DNA from: Poecilobothrus nobilitatus
Taxonomy: Eukaryota > Arthropoda > Insecta > Diptera > Dolichopodidae
NCBI GenBank assembly: GCA_947095535.1
Contig: OX352772.1
Location: forward strand, 253,185,597-253,249,596
Length of the DNA: 64,000 nt
Direction of reading: 5' to 3'
In this document: positions 12,641 to 24,874 of the stretch, piece by piece
Numbering within the stretch: position 1 is the first letter of the stretch
Layout of the letters: each line of letters starts with the position of its first letter
Notes under the pieces: generated by a model
What the model was told of the DNA's origin: nothing
What the model saw: only the letters and a program-made list of their open reading frames with translations
Databases searched by the model: none
Position numbers and translations under genes: made by a program

Positions 12641-14170
12641 GTTATCAGTGGAATTATGGAAAGAGCTTTAGCCAGGGTTAGTGGATGGGCTAAAGGTTGT
12701 GGCTTACGTATCAATCCGAGTAAAACAGAACTAATGCTATTTACAACCAGAACAAAGATTCCGGAATTCACTAAGCCAAAATTGGACGGTGTGTATCTGA
12801 ATCTAGCCTCGAATGTTAAATACCTAGGAGTGGTACTTGACCCAAAATTGAAATGGAAAGCTAATACCGAAGAAAGAGTCAAAAAGGCCTATGTAGCCCT
12901 GTATTCTTGTAGGAAAATGTTAGGTAAAAAGAGATATCTTTGGGGATTAAAGTCAAGAATGGCTTTATGGATGTACACAGCTATAGTATGCCCCATCCTT
13001 ACCTACGGGTCACTAGTGTGGTGGCCAGCGCTGGAGAAAGAGTATATTCGAACCAAGCTTGGTAGAGTACAGAGGGGTGCGCTAAGGTTAACGCCAAGTA
13101 ATGCACTGGATGTACTTCTATACCTTCTCCCGGCTGACCTTCATATTAAATCTCTAGCCTGTTGTAGTGCAATCAGACTTCGAGAGAATGGATACTGGCG
13201 TGCAAAACCCTATGGACACAGCAGTATTCTAAGCTCGATATATCATGATCTGCCAGATTCCACAGACTACGTAATACCAAGTTTCGAAATTACCAAGAAC
13301 TTTAAAGTCAAGATTCCCTCAAGAAGGGAATGGAAACAGGAAAACCCCTTGGGAGAAATTGACACCGCACTCTTCACTGATGGTTCAAAGATGGAGTGTG
13401 GTGTTGGTGCGGGTGTCTATTCAGAATCACTAAAAATAGAACATGCTTTCCGTCTGCCAGATAAAGCGAGTGTATTTCAAGCTGAAATGCTAGGAATCTT
13501 GAAAGCATGCCAAATACTAGGGAACAATTCTTCTCTGGGAGGAAGCATTGCAATAGTTACGGACAGCCAAGCAGCAATTGCGGCTCTCAACTCTACAATA
13601 ATAACATCTAAGCTCGTCAGAAAATGCTTTGACGAGCTTAAGAATGTAAGTAATCAATTCAATGTTACATTACTGTGGGTTCCGGGACATAGGAACATCG
13701 CAGGAAATGAACATGCTGATGAGTTAGCAAGGAGGGGTTCCAGCCTAAATGCTTCACTGGCGGAACAGGTAAAGCCCCCACTAAACAGCGTTAAGAGAGA
13801 TATCTTCCTCCACGAACTAGCCACATGTTGTACGGCCAGGAAAGACTGGCCATCGTATGATAAAAAAAGAACCGAAAATCTATTGAAGCTATCTCGACGG
13901 AACATAGCCAGAAGAATAGGTGTGTTCACGGGCCACTGGTCAATTGGTGAACAAGCGGCCAGAATAGGTATCCCATTCAATTCATCATGCCGCAGCTGTG
14001 GTGAACAGAATGAGAAAGAATCCATTACACACTTCACCTGTAAGTGCCCAGCACTGGCGAGAGCCAGAATAGCAATTCTGGGTAGCCATCAATTCAACGA
14101 TCTTAGTGATCTAGCGGTTAAGCAACCTGCAGAAATGGTAAGGTTTCCTAACGCAACGAAATGGTTCTAA
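12641..14170 (+). pseudogene. ORF2 C-terminal half of LOA/I-like LINE: RT thumb, RNase H, Cys/His finger
   Basis: An open frame of just over 500 codons. It starts in the RT palm/thumb (INPSKTELMLF, VKYLGVVLD, YGSLVWWPA), then carries a complete RNase H domain from about 13360 with all acidic residues in place (FTDGS, FQAEML, VTDSQAA, GNEHADELA). It ends with a CRSCG...HFTCKC finger at about 13990-14050 and a stop at 14170. The first part of the protein lies before the insertion at 10898-12640. The open RNase H contrasts with the broken N-terminal half, which again points to a young copy. Confidence 0.88.
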
Positions 14171-14305
14171 AATTAAACTAATATAGCCTTATTATAAGCC
14201 TTGTGGTCACGGAAGTGGTAGCAAAACGGTGCTAACGCGCTAATTGGGGTCACTGCCAGGAGCGGCGGTGGCCAGCCACTCACACCAACCAACCATAAGT
14301 TTTCA

Positions 14306-14652
14306 CGGAAAATTTTTTGGTACAACCCCCTGTTTAAGAGTTATTGCGCCTCAAAAATTGAAAATTTGCTATTTTTAGACACCTGTAACTTAGGCATCTG
14401 TAAAAATTTTTCTTCGACAAGACATGAAAATTAAAGGTCCAATAATATATTTTTACGTGTATTAACGGTCTTTCATAGTTATATAGGGTTCTGCACTTAC
14501 AGCCCCTCAAAATTTCAGAAAAGTCCTATTTTCACGTTTTTTCTTATTACATGAAATTTTCAAATTTTTATGCAAATCACAATTCTGAACGGCTGTATTG
14601 TCTTTTGGAAGTGTGCGCTTTTACAAACCGTTGGCTTACATTCTACCTAGTT
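14306..14652 (+). repeat. Family B repeat, right part of the split copy
   Basis: Resumes exactly where the left part stops (ATAAGTTTTC then GGAAAATTTTTTGG) and runs to the family end: TTTTGGAA(G)TGTGC, a small hairpin of the AAACC...GG(C/T)TT type, then TTCTACCTAG. This confirms that the LINE inserted into a pre-existing family B copy. Confidence 0.85.
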
Positions 14653-14809
14653 TACTTTAAAAATTAATTAAATCCAAATTTGTGTGTAATAATGTGAGAA
14701 TAACAAAGAAAGAAATTTTATTAATCAAAAATGAATGTTTTGGAAAAATTATTTTATCTATATTGTATTTATTTGCAAAGTTTAGTTTTAGCAAAGTTAA
14801 TGTCATTAA

Positions 14810-15860
14810 AATTTTCAATTCCAAATACCTTTGTGTTTTCATTTTGTCGTAAATAGATTTTATTACTATTGATCCACAAATATTGACATGTTCGAGCGAT
14901 TTTAAGCTACCCAGCCTCATGTAATTTATATTGAAGAGAGGTAAGATATGGACGAAAAAAAATTTGCTTGTTGCCATATTTTTCCAGGCCTACTTCAACT
15001 GTGAAAAGGTTTCTGTAGTTAGATTTCTTCTCCATAGCTTTTTCTTTATCTTTAACGGTTTTCATTTTTACCAAGTATAAAGTATTATTATTTTCGTTGT
15101 TATTGTTATGCTTACTTAAACAAGTAACACTTACAATGTTTTCCTTAGGAATTTTGGCTTGAATTTTATCAAATATTGTACATACAGTATTTTTTGGATT
15201 GTTTAAGTTGGAAGGTAGTTCAGAAATTGGAATATTGGACTGGTTTTTATGTTGTTCAATCCCATCTATTTCCCCTTGCAATTTGTTTACCAAAGTTTCT
15301 AGTTTATATGTCCTATCCTCGTTAAGTTTAATTTGTTTTGTTGAGTTTGTTATTTTCTTCCAATATCAGCTTATTTTGTTGGAAAATAAATTTCATCTAT
15401 TTTAAAGTTAACAAAAGTTAAAGAGTTGTGAATGCCATTAACAGCGGACGCTTTTGTTGACAGCGGACGAATTGTTGCAAGCAATTATATAGATTTTCTC
15501 CTACACAATCGGCTGGCTTAGGTACGGTTAAATCATTTTCGTTATTACTAATAGTAGAGAATTCATTGTTCAAATCGTAATTCACTTTCTTTATCACCCT
15601 GCACAACGAACGATTCGTTACTTTTACTAGGACAGTCATTGCATTTTCATGTTGCACTTCCTACCTGGAGAGCATTAAAAAGCTCATCAGCAACCGATGC
15701 ACATTTTAGGTGGAAACGTTTCGGCAAATACCACTACACTGTATTCCTTTTGTTTTACGATGGAATTGTTTTTTGCAAATTTTGCATAGTTTGCATAAGA
15801 GAAAATTATCGATTTCTTCTTCATCTTCATTTCTTCTTATTGAAAATTTTTATTTTTATA
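14810..15860 (-). pseudogene. LINE ORF1 with PHD-like finger, coiled coil and FP-like C-terminus
   Basis: On the minus strand, pieces in several frames read, in order: RFHLKCASVADELFNALQ and WKCNDC at about 15710-15640 (PHD-type zinc finger as found in many insect LINE ORF1 proteins); a coiled-coil-like stretch with NKLILEENNKL and LVNKLQGEIDGIEQH near 15390-15270; and a C-terminal region with NIVSVTCLSKH, TLYLVKMKTV and KQIFFRPYLTSLQYKLHEAG at 15140-14910, which resembles the baculovirus FP-type fold used by ORF1 proteins. Several frameshifts and stops make it non-functional. The matching ORF2 is not adjacent in the same orientation. Confidence 0.65.
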
Positions 15861-15999
15861 AATTTATATAATTTAAAATCAATAATTTTTGTAAACTTCT
15901 AAACTCTATTTTGGCGCGTTCAGTTGGACTTTGAAATTTTTCCTTTTCCTTTATTCCTTTTTTTTATTTTTAATTTTATTTTGGTTTCTTTGCAGATTG

Positions 16000-17260
16000 C
16001 TTTCAAAAAGTTTTTCGTTCGTTCGACTCCTTCATCAATATCCCAATTTCCAACTCGGTTAATAATACTAATTCAATTATAAAAGAATTGTATATTTCGG
16101 AAAATGAAATATATGCAGCAATTAACAAAGACGTGGGCCATGATTTAATTTCTCCTTCGATCGTGTTGATCATAAAATTTTGCTGAAGAAACTACAAACT
16201 TCAAAGACTGAGTACCCCCGGCCTTTCCAGGTATGGCTTGGCTCTTCTTACTGAAAGACCACAAAAGATTAAATTGCAAGGTAATTTTTCAAACCCAATT
16301 TACGTTACTTTTGATGTGCAGCAAGGTAGCCATTTAGGCCCACTTCTATTCAATGTGTTCATTTGAAATCTTTCTGAAAAACTAATAGGTGTGTCACATA
16401 TTGAATTTGCTGACTATCTTAAAATTTTCCATGTTATTAATAATAGCTCCGATTGAGAACTACTTCAAGAAAATATATATTCTTTACATGAATGGTGCAT
16501 ATCCAAGAGATTAGAACTAAATATTGACAAATGCAAGGTTATAAACTTTACACGTAAAAGAAATACAATACTTTTTAATTATTAAATAGACAATATAGCT
16601 CTCGAAAGGGTGAAAGCATAATCGATCTTGCGATTCTTTTAGATGATAAACTAGATTTTCTTCACTAAGAACACATGATTGCTAAGGCAAAGAAAATGTT
16701 AGGCTTCATTAAAAAAAGAGAGAAAGAGATTAATGACGTAGCAGTAACAAAAGCACTTTATTCCTCTTTGGTTCGATCTATTTTAGAATATGGTCGCATT
16801 GCTTGGGATCTGGCAAATCAAACAAACTCTAAAATAATTGAATCTGTTCAAAAACAGTTTCTTTTATTTGCTTTATTTGCTCTAAGAAACCAATATGATC
16901 CTTCAGAGTATTCTATTCTTCCAAGTTACATTGCAAGACTAAATACTTTGAAAATCTTAACTCTTGCATCAAGCAGGAAAATATTTTCATCCTGCTTTAC
17001 TTTCGACACCTTAAATAAAAAATTGATATTCAGTTTCTAACAAATAAAGTCAGAATAAATAACGAAGTTACATAAACAAGACACACTAAATTTTTGATTG
17101 AATATACTCACAGAACTCAATACGCAAATAATGAACCTATAAACAGATGTTGCACTACATTTAGTAAACATAGTTATCCTTTTTCAACAGACATATCAAG
17201 AAACTCTTTTAAATATAAACTAAAGGAAAAATTTTTTTAAATGACCCTATTTTGTAAACA
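16000..17260 (+). pseudogene. LINE reverse transcriptase, decayed, catalytic motif mutated
   Basis: Reading across frames gives FDRVDHKILLKKL (16155-16195), QQGSHLGPLLFNVFI (16315-16365), IEFADYLKIF (16400-16430), LELNIDKCKVINFTRK (16515-16560) and a 121-codon open C-terminal part (16675-17040) with YGRIAWD. The active-site FADD reads FADY because GAT/GAC is replaced by TAT at 16415-16417. Many stops and frameshifts are present. There is no RNase H domain. This is a Jockey/I-type RT. Confidence 0.85.
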
Positions 17261-17282
17261 TAATAATACATTTCAGGTTCAA

Positions 17283-17400
17283 GGGGCCTCGGTGGCCTAG
17301 TGGGTAAAAGCTTATAAAATACACTCTAAACACCGAGGGAGTGTGGGTTCGAACCTCACACACGTCGTAAGAGTTATTCCCCCTTACGACATTTTTTTTT
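17283..17400 (+). repeat. tRNA-like SINE head
   Basis: An internal RNA polymerase III promoter is present: box A TGGCCTAGTGGG at 17293-17304 and box B GGTTCGAACC at 17346-17355. GTGGG/CTCAC forms a T-arm around TTCGAAC. The 3' side does not pair with the 5' GGGGCCTC, so there is no acceptor stem and this is not a working tRNA. A T/A-rich tract follows from 17389. It is best read as a tRNA-derived SINE or its head. Confidence 0.7.
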
Positions 17401-17639
17401 TTATTTTTTTTTTTTATTTATTTATTCATTTCTCAAAAAGAGCTCTGTGAAGCTCGTACAGAGTGTATAAATTTTTTTTTATCAAATTCACTTAAATTCA
17501 AATTAGTGCAATAATAATATTAAAATAGGTTTAAATCTAAATATTATATTTTAATCTTGTAATTAACAAAAAACAAAACAGAAAATAAAATAAAAAAAGA
17601 AAGAACGAGATGTTATTTTAAGTTATATACATAAAAAAT

Positions 17640-18985
17640 AGGAAAACAGAACAAACTAATTTGTTAATATTTTGAAATATATAACTGTTTACATTGTTTT
17701 TTAAATTGATTTCTGGATAAGTTTTGAATACTTAATGGTATATTGTTAAATAGCCTGATACCTGAATTTAAGATAGGTTCAATCCCATTCAAATTTGCAC
17801 CCGTCTCATATCTCAGTTGATTGTTTCCTCTTGTATTATATATGTGTACTTCATTGTTTGGAACTATTTTGTTATTTGTTTTGATATGCTGGTTTATGAT
17901 ATTGTGAATGTGCATAATTTGGCTTAGTTCTTTAAAATCTTGTACTTTTAATATATTGTAGCTTTTATGGATATAGTTGGAGGATGTTCTAGTTTCGAGT
18001 TCAAAAAGATTTTTAATTGCTTTATTTTGTATTATTTGTAGACTATTGATATTTTTAATGAACGTGTTACCCCATATACCTATTCCATACGTCAAAGTGC
18101 TATGAAACATACTATAGTATATTGACATTTTAATTTTCTGCGGTACCTAGTCTTTTTCCTAGTTTTCTGAAGAGCCCAGCTATTCTTCTTGTTTTACGAA
18201 TAAGTTAATTTATGTGGTGATTCCAGTTTAACTCAGAATCTACCAAAATTCCCAAATATTTATATTTTTGCACCTTTTCGGTTTGAGCTTTATTGTAATA
18301 AATAACTATGTTAACATCTTTACATTTAATTAACATGTATTTGGTCTTATTTACATTAACTATTAATTTGTGCATCGACATCCAGTTATGTATTATTTGC
18401 ATGTCCTTGTTTATTTTCCACTCCAGTTCATAATGGTTGTTTTCTGCATAAACTACAACAAGATCATCCACATACATGAAGGCTTTACCTACCAGATTCA
18501 GACTCGAGAAACTGCTTACATAGCAAGAAAACAAAGCTGGCCTCAAAGAGCTTCTCTGAATTACTCCATAATCAACATGACCTATTTCACTTTTAACATC
18601 ATCACACGTTGCATATTGTTGTCTTTCACTAAGGTAGCTTTCGAACCACTTATATTCTTTATTCCTTACGCCGCATTCGAATAATATATACTCAGCATGA
18701 TTTTTCTATTAGCTTTACTTAGGTCAAAAAATACTAGTGCTACTTTTCCTCCTTTGCTAACTGTGTTCTGGACATAAGATATGACATCAAACAATGCGGT
18801 GCAAGTGCTCGAATTTTTCGTAAATCCATTTTGTATTAACATATTGTCTTGAAGATATTGAGTAAGTTGATTATTAACTTAAGTTTCAATTACTTTGCTG
18901 AATACTGAGGAGATAGAAATCGGTCTGAAGTTGTTTGGGACAAGCCTGACACCCCTGAACAGGAAAAGATGTGTAATTTCCTATC
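17640..18985 (-). pseudogene. LINE reverse transcriptase and C-terminal region
   Basis: Read from 18985 downward: NNFRPISISSVFSKVIE, NGFTKNSSTCTALFDVI, FFDLSKA, then MYVDDLVVVYAEN with the catalytic YVDD codons at 18474-18463, KYKYLGILVD near 18250, and the open C-terminal part 18128-17664 (YGIGIWGN, NTRGNNQLRY). It is 5'-truncated next to a family B repeat. A few frameshifts occur (18546-18700, near 18205). The group is CR1/Jockey-like. It is better preserved than most LINE pieces in this window. Confidence 0.87.
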
Positions 18986-19106
18986 CACATTTATGTGGCA
19001 GAGACAAGAATAAAAAAAAAAAATTTCAAGTTCAAGTACATATTATCATATTATATCATAAGTAATGACGCTTACACAGTGTTTTTGTTCTGCAAGCATT
19101 TTTTTT

Positions 19107-19778
19107 AGCAAAAAAAGAATTTCCAAAAAAATTTTGAAAAATGTGCCTATTAGTTTCACTTTGTCCATCCCTCCGTCCGTCCCTCCGTCCGGCCATCTGT
19201 CCGTCTGTTTACAAAACTTCTACACCGTTAAAGATAGAAAAAAAAATTTTAACCATGGGTAGGTTTCATGAAAAACTTAATTTTGTGGAACAACTTTTTC
19301 ATGTTGGCAGGGAACTACAGCCCCTGCTGCTATTAGAGCCCCAAAATTGTAAATTTACTATTTTTAAACACCAAAAAAGGTATCTGTACACATTTTTCTT
19401 CGACAAGACAAAAAAATTAAAGCTCTGGTAATATATTTTTATGTGTGTTAATGGTTTCTTTTAATTGTATAGGATTCCAAAGTAACAAACCTATTGCGCC
19501 TCAAAAATTAAAAAATTAGGTATTTTTGGCACCTGTCAAAATTTTTTTCGGCAAGACATGAAAATTAAAGGTTAAATAATATATTTTTTCGTCTGTTAAA
19601 TGTTTTTCTTAGTTATTAGGGTTCCGCCGCTCAAAATTCCAGAAAAGTCCTATTTTCACGTTTTTTCTTATTACATGAAATTTTCATATTTTTGTGTAAG
19701 TCTCAATTCTAAACAGTTTGTATTGTCTTTTGGAAATGTGCGCTTTTAAAAACCGTTAGTTTACATTCTACCTTGTTT
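19107..19778 (+). repeat. Family B repeat, internally deleted copy
   Basis: Begins with a diverged GCA...TTTCCAAAA start, has the CCGTCCGT run at about 19165-19205, and ends with GGAAATGTGC, the AAACCGTTAGTTT hairpin, and TTCTACCTTGTT. It is about 0.67 kb, roughly half the full-length copies, because one of the two internal blocks is missing. The short open frames over it are not genes. Confidence 0.85.
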
Positions 19779-19984
19779 TCTTTTAATTTTTAATGTTTTG
19801 TATAGTAACAAAAAAAAGAAATAAATTTTGTTTTGAAATTTAAGCTAAGTATTCAAACTTTTGGTAATTGTTCTTGTTCGTTTTGTTAGCTTTTGTTTAA
19901 AATTTTAAAATTATTGATAATATTTGTAAGATACTGTTTTTTTGAAAAAACCTTGTTTTGGTTAATGAAATAAAATAAATTAAC

Positions 19985-22900
19985 TTCAGCATCGAGACAG
20001 ATCACAAACCTATCTATATTTTCTGTAAACAGCGTATCTATTATTAAAGAGTTCTAAATTATTAATGGATTGATTTAACCAGGTTTCAGTTAAAATGAAA
20101 CAGTCATCATCAAGAACTGTTGAATTTGAAAAAATAAATTTTTTTCAGTTCTAAGGCCACGAACGTTTTGATAGTCCATTAAAAAATTAATAAATGATCA
20201 ACGTCATTTTTATTTGTACATTTTTTTAAAGGGATAAGGTTACAAGTTTTTATTATTTTTTGTTGTTTAGGCTTGGAAATGGACGAAAAAACTTATTATG
20301 ATTTTTTCTTGCTTTTTGAAGATAGTTAGTTTTTTCTGAAGAGATATGGGAACCGTATCATTTAGGATCCGATGAAACTTGCTCAGAAGTTAGACCAAAG
20401 GTTTCATTAAAACTATCAAATAAGAATCTAAGTTCTGCCAAGACAGTAGGTAGGCCTTCTTGTTGAAGTGAAACTTTAATGTAAGTGTTCGTTTTATCGT
20501 TTATGCAAACATGGGCCATATTGCACCAACCACTTATCACTTATCATCTAATCAAAATAAACTTATCATGATAAGTGTAAGTGATTAGTGTTGCACGAAA
20601 GTTTTTAAAATTTCACTCACTTATCAACACAATAACTTATCTCTTATCAAGTAAGCGTTTCTCCAAAAAAGAACCAAACTTATCAAAATACAATAAAATT
20701 TGTTGATTTGATAAGCTATGCATGTTAAATGTAATATGTTAAATTATTTCTCTAAATAGTAATTAAATGTTTCTCATTATTAATAGTTTCTTTTAAAAAC
20801 TTGTTTAGGTAAAACAAAAATTAAAAATGCATTATTTTACAAAATGAATCGCCTGTTATTCTATATTTTCCACTTTTGAATTTCTTATTATTTTATTACA
20901 CGTATATACGTATAATATATGTACATATATATGTACACATACATATAATATTTAAAATAATATTCAATAAAGCAATTAGGTCTGATATTATACACCAAAT
21001 TTTTTATATATGTATATTGAAAAAAACCATGATCAATCATTATTTTAAATTACTGTATCATGTTTAGTTTAATATTACATTTACTTGATTTTTATTTTTC
21101 AACTTTCTTCACTTTCTGCACAAGCTAGGAAATTAAAATAACCTCATATAAATAAATTACTTATATTATTTTTAATATAAATATAAAATTTATCCCAAGA
21201 ATCGCCTTAAATAATTCAATATAAAATATTATATTATATTGGACCCAATTTTTTAGTTTTGAGTAGCACGTCGTAATTTTGAATATATTTGTCACTATCC
21301 AATTAAAAATGGACTAAGATAAGTATTCTAATATCCATTTAGATATTTTATTAGGTGTTTATTTCTACGAAAGCATATATTACCAAATAAGGATCAATGC
21401 AACTAATAAAGATTTAACAAAACATAAAAACATCAACACACAATCAAATGTATAAACTCTTGCTAACAGCTAAAATATTTTTAAAAAAGGAATTGTAGTT
21501 ATTCTTGTTTCCTGTATAAGTAATTTTAAATTAAAAAAATTATGATTTTATTATTAACTATTAAATTATTTAAAACTATTTTACTATTTAGATGTATTTG
21601 AAAAATATAATATTGTTATTATTTTAAAAAGTAGTATCACTTGTATTTTAATGTTTTACTTTTTATAACAGTATTTTTATATTACATTTCTGACAATATT
21701 TAATAATAATTAATTAAGACAGAGTGTACAAGTCGCGTATCAAATATTTTGCAACAATTGAAATTAATGTATAGAAACAAATTAATTAAGTTTCAAGAAA
21801 TTTAAGTCAATCCAAAGAATAAATATCATAAAACCTTTTTTTTTTTGTAAAATAATTTCACTTATCAAAAATCGATAAGAAAATTTTCTTTAATCAAGAA
21901 ATTATGCTAAACATCAAAACGCTACTTAATAAGTCAAATCAAATCAATCAAACTTTTTTTCTCTTAATTTTTATGATAATTTTATTAACTAATCACTTTT
22001 CAATTACAAAATGATAAAGTACTTCTAATTTATTTCGTGCAACATAATTTTGATAAGTGAGTGTTTTTTACTAATCAAAACTTTTTTGAGTTATTATCAA
22101 ATACGGTTTTGGTGCAACAAAAACTTAGCGAAAAAGTGAATATTTCATTATTTGATTAGTGATAAGTTGTTGGTGCAATAGGGCCATGATCAGGCTTTTT
22201 ATGCAAGAAAAAGTTTGATGCTTGCGAAAATATTCTGATTTCTTAGACCAACAAGTAAATATATGCCATCGTTAGAAGCTAAGGATTCTTTTGTTGGTTT
22301 AACAATAGATGGAATTAGTGGATCAAGAAAAGAGAGAGATTTGGATACAGAGCTAATATAGAAGACATTTAAGGCGTATCAAAATTTAAGAGACAAGTGG
22401 TTTGTTTAATTGGAACAGTTGATTTTGATAGGGATGATGTAGTAATTATGTTAGTTGTAAGAGATGAACTAAACTGCGGAATGATAGAAGCTGATCGGTT
22501 TGAGCAATGAGAAACAGATGAAACAGTTTGAGTCTTATTTAAAAATTGGGGAAATGACTTTCGGGTTGGAATTGAGTTCGTTAAAGATTAAGATGAAGAT
22601 TGAGTGCTGTATGGATTAATCGTTGATTTGTGTAAAAAATTAGAATATTTATTATTGTTAGGCTTGTTATTTTCAACATGTGTTTCTACATGTGTAAGTG
22701 GAGCTAAATAGTTTTTTGTTGAATAAAGATTAACTGCTTCATTCTATATAAAATTAGAATGTTTGCTATTATTGTTAATATAAAATGTTGAACTTTTATG
22801 TGTTGGATAAAGGTATGTTTAGGTTTTTAACTGAATCTTTATTCTTATTAGGAGTAATGCTCATGTTACTTTTATTATTATTATTAAATTTAATATTATT

Positions 22901-23510
22901 ATTATTATTAAGATTTTTAAATTATTTTTTATTTTTAACTAACCTTAAATTTGAAACAACCGAATTTTTTCTTCTTAGCGAACAGGAATTTGGGTATCAA
23001 ATTCTTGCAGTTAAATATATATTATTATCAAAACTGCTTTTAACGAAAGTTGATAACAATTTAGTATTTGCTGTTTTATGTGCGCCTATTATAAATAAAT
23101 TCATAAAAAAAGTGTTATTGTTATTTTTTTTAATCTTTTTCACGTTCTTTATTATTGTGTTCCAGTTTCCTAACGTTCCAGCTTGTTCCACTCATCAGCT
23201 GATCAAGTGGTACCAAAACCTAAGAATTGGATGGTTCCATTTTCGTTTAATATTGCACCATTTATGCAATACTTAGGTGATTTAGAATCAATTTTGTTGG
23301 CCTTAAGATCAGATGAATTTTGCATAATTTTAACGCAAAAAAAGTTCATTATGTCGAACTTCTTCTTTAAATTAATACTTAAATCCCGAAGGGAATTTTT
23401 TTCTAAATGCGAATTTATTGATTCAAGTTGTGGTTTAAAATCAATATATTCAGAATTACCTTTGTCTTTTTTTGACTGTGTCAAGGTTTTAAGTGAAAAC
23501 TTTTTCAACT
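19985..23510 (-). pseudogene. LINE ORF1 to ORF2 start, split by an inverted-repeat element
   Basis: On the minus strand a polar ORF1-like region runs from 23510 (coiled-coil-like, LESINSHLEKNSL), through FIIGAHKTANTKLLSTFVKSS near 23100 and IYLTARI near 23000, then an Asn-rich low-complexity part and on to 22190. It resumes after the inserted element at 20512 with MAHVCINDKTNTYIKV and VLAELRFLFDSFNETFG. ORF2 then begins at about 20190 with DYQNVRGLRTE and CFILTETWLNQS (the Glu of the endonuclease is present) and is cut off at about 19985. Several frameshifts make it inactive. The endonuclease start makes the LINE identity firm; the ORF1 part is by position and style. Confidence 0.68.
20519..22180. 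mobile_element. Non-autonomous inverted-repeat DNA element, 1.66 kb
   Basis: The ends are TATTGCACCAAC at 20519-20530 and its reverse complement at 22169-22180. Similarity continues inward for about 150 bp through ACTTATCA-rich text and further TTGCACGAA/TTGCACCAA motifs. The flanks repeat GGGCCA(T) at 20513-20519 and 22181-22187; allowing one mismatch the duplication is 8 bp. Removing the element restores a continuous LINE frame (SLIMAHVCIND). The interior is AT-rich and has no transposase. An 8-bp GC-rich duplication would suit hAT or P elements, but the family is undetermined. Confidence 0.8.
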
Positions 23511-23514
23511 TTTT

Positions 23515-23880
23515 AATAACAATAATAATAATAATAACAATAGTTATAGTAATAGTAGTAATAATAAATAATTATAATAATAATAATAATAATAATAATA
23601 GCTACTACAGTGCAGCTTTCTCTGGTTATATCATACAAGTAAGGTGTTATATACTGCATGATATAACCAGATCATAGCACGTTGTAATCCACTGATGGCG
23701 CTGACTCTGTAGTAACATAATAATAATATTAATAAGAATACTAATACCAATAATAACAGCCGCTACAGTGACAGTGGGGGGCTGCCTTCAATAATTACCT
23801 CATGTAGTAATATATACTACTACTACATGTTGTAACTGTTGTGACGGCTTTAGTCACTGTTAGCATAATAGTAATAATAA
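23515..23880. repeat. TAA/TAG microsatellite carrying two imperfect palindromes
   Basis: AATAATAAT-type repeats surround two unique segments. In the first (23600-23720), GCTACTACAG and CTGTAGTAAC are at the edges, and TGGTTATATCAT and ATGATATAACCA inside. In the second (23758-23868), GCTACAGTGACAGT faces TAGTCACTGTTAGC and CATGTAGTA faces TACTACATG. Both could fold as hairpins. Confidence 0.75.
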
Positions 23881-24118
23881 TAGGCGGATTCATTGTTTCC
23901 TTACAGTCCCACTCCCAATTCAATGTTTCCGTATCCATTTCCTATCCTTTCCTATCCCTACTCCCTAGCGAATTTACTGCGTTCGCAGGTAAGGGTTTCA
24001 TCCCATTATATTGGCTAAAGGGGGAGGTGGGTTTAGTCAGCAAGAATCTGACACTACCAAGGAGGAAATTCTTAGTGTCTTTGGAAGATTCCCACCTCCC
24101 TTAGGGGAAAAAAAAAAA
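23881..24118 (+). other. GC-richer segment with strong hairpin and poly(A): LINE or SINE 3' end
   Basis: The segment is less AT-rich than its surroundings. It has a stem GGGAGGTGGG (about 24020-24030) with CCCACCTCCC (about 24090-24100), an inner ATCTGACACTACC-type arm, and a run of A at 24108-24118. A polyadenylated, structured end is typical of the 3' UTR of a non-LTR element or SINE. The family is not identified. Confidence 0.5.
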
Positions 24119-24175
24119 TAAATAAACTGCTACTGAATGAATCATCTGTTTTAAGTGTAGATTTTATTTACTTAT

Positions 24176-24478
24176 TTATTCCCATACACATACAATGTAC
24201 ATGGGAATAGATGCAGCTTTTTTTATATCTATCAGAAGAGTTATAATTTTGCCTAAAAGTGAATTAATAACTTTGTGGTTGTCAACAATTTGTTTTTCAC
24301 AAGTAGCACTTTTTAAACTAGAAATTAATGATTTAATTTCAGTTAAATTTAGTTGCATATCATTCTTGAAATCAAAACTAAAATCGTTAGTTTTATTAAT
24401 TGGGACACCATCTACCATACCATAAAATCTTTTATTGACATCTAAAATTAAATATTTTGTTCTTACATATGTGCCCAT
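24176..24478 (-). pseudogene. Short unrecognised coding fragment, possibly LINE ORF1
   Basis: A 100-codon minus-strand frame. It is hydrophilic with helical heptad-like Leu/Ile spacing (LTEIKSLISSLKS, INSLLGKIITLLIDI). The composition resembles the coiled-coil part of insect LINE ORF1 proteins, and it sits upstream of another ORF1 on the same strand. I cannot assign it. Confidence 0.3.
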
Positions 24479-24874
24479 TAGTGGCAGCTATTAAACATTG
24501 TAAAAGCTAATTAAATTAATGTAGTTTTAATTATTTAGCTTCGCAAGATATTATTTAAATAAATAAAAATCATGCTGCCTCAAAGAGTAGTAGAGTAACA
24601 TAAGAAGAACTAAACCAAAAATTCGAAGTGATAAATCCAGTAAAAATAATAGATAATTGATAAGATTTTAAACTTTTTAGGAGTTTAGTGATAATTTAAG
24701 CGAGTACATAATATATTGTTGAATCTCTTAAATATTACATATATACATAATACAAAGTTGATCTCTTAAAACCGATTTTTTTTCATTTTGTTCGCCTATT
24801 ACTTTACTTGTATTTTTTTTTTTAATTTTGAAGAATTTGTAATTGTACCTTTTTAAATTATTTTTATTTTTCAG

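Noticed and set aside
17283..17360. A functional tRNA gene
   Set aside because: A and B boxes and T-arm are present, but there is no acceptor stem and no convincing anticodon arm, so it is a SINE head.
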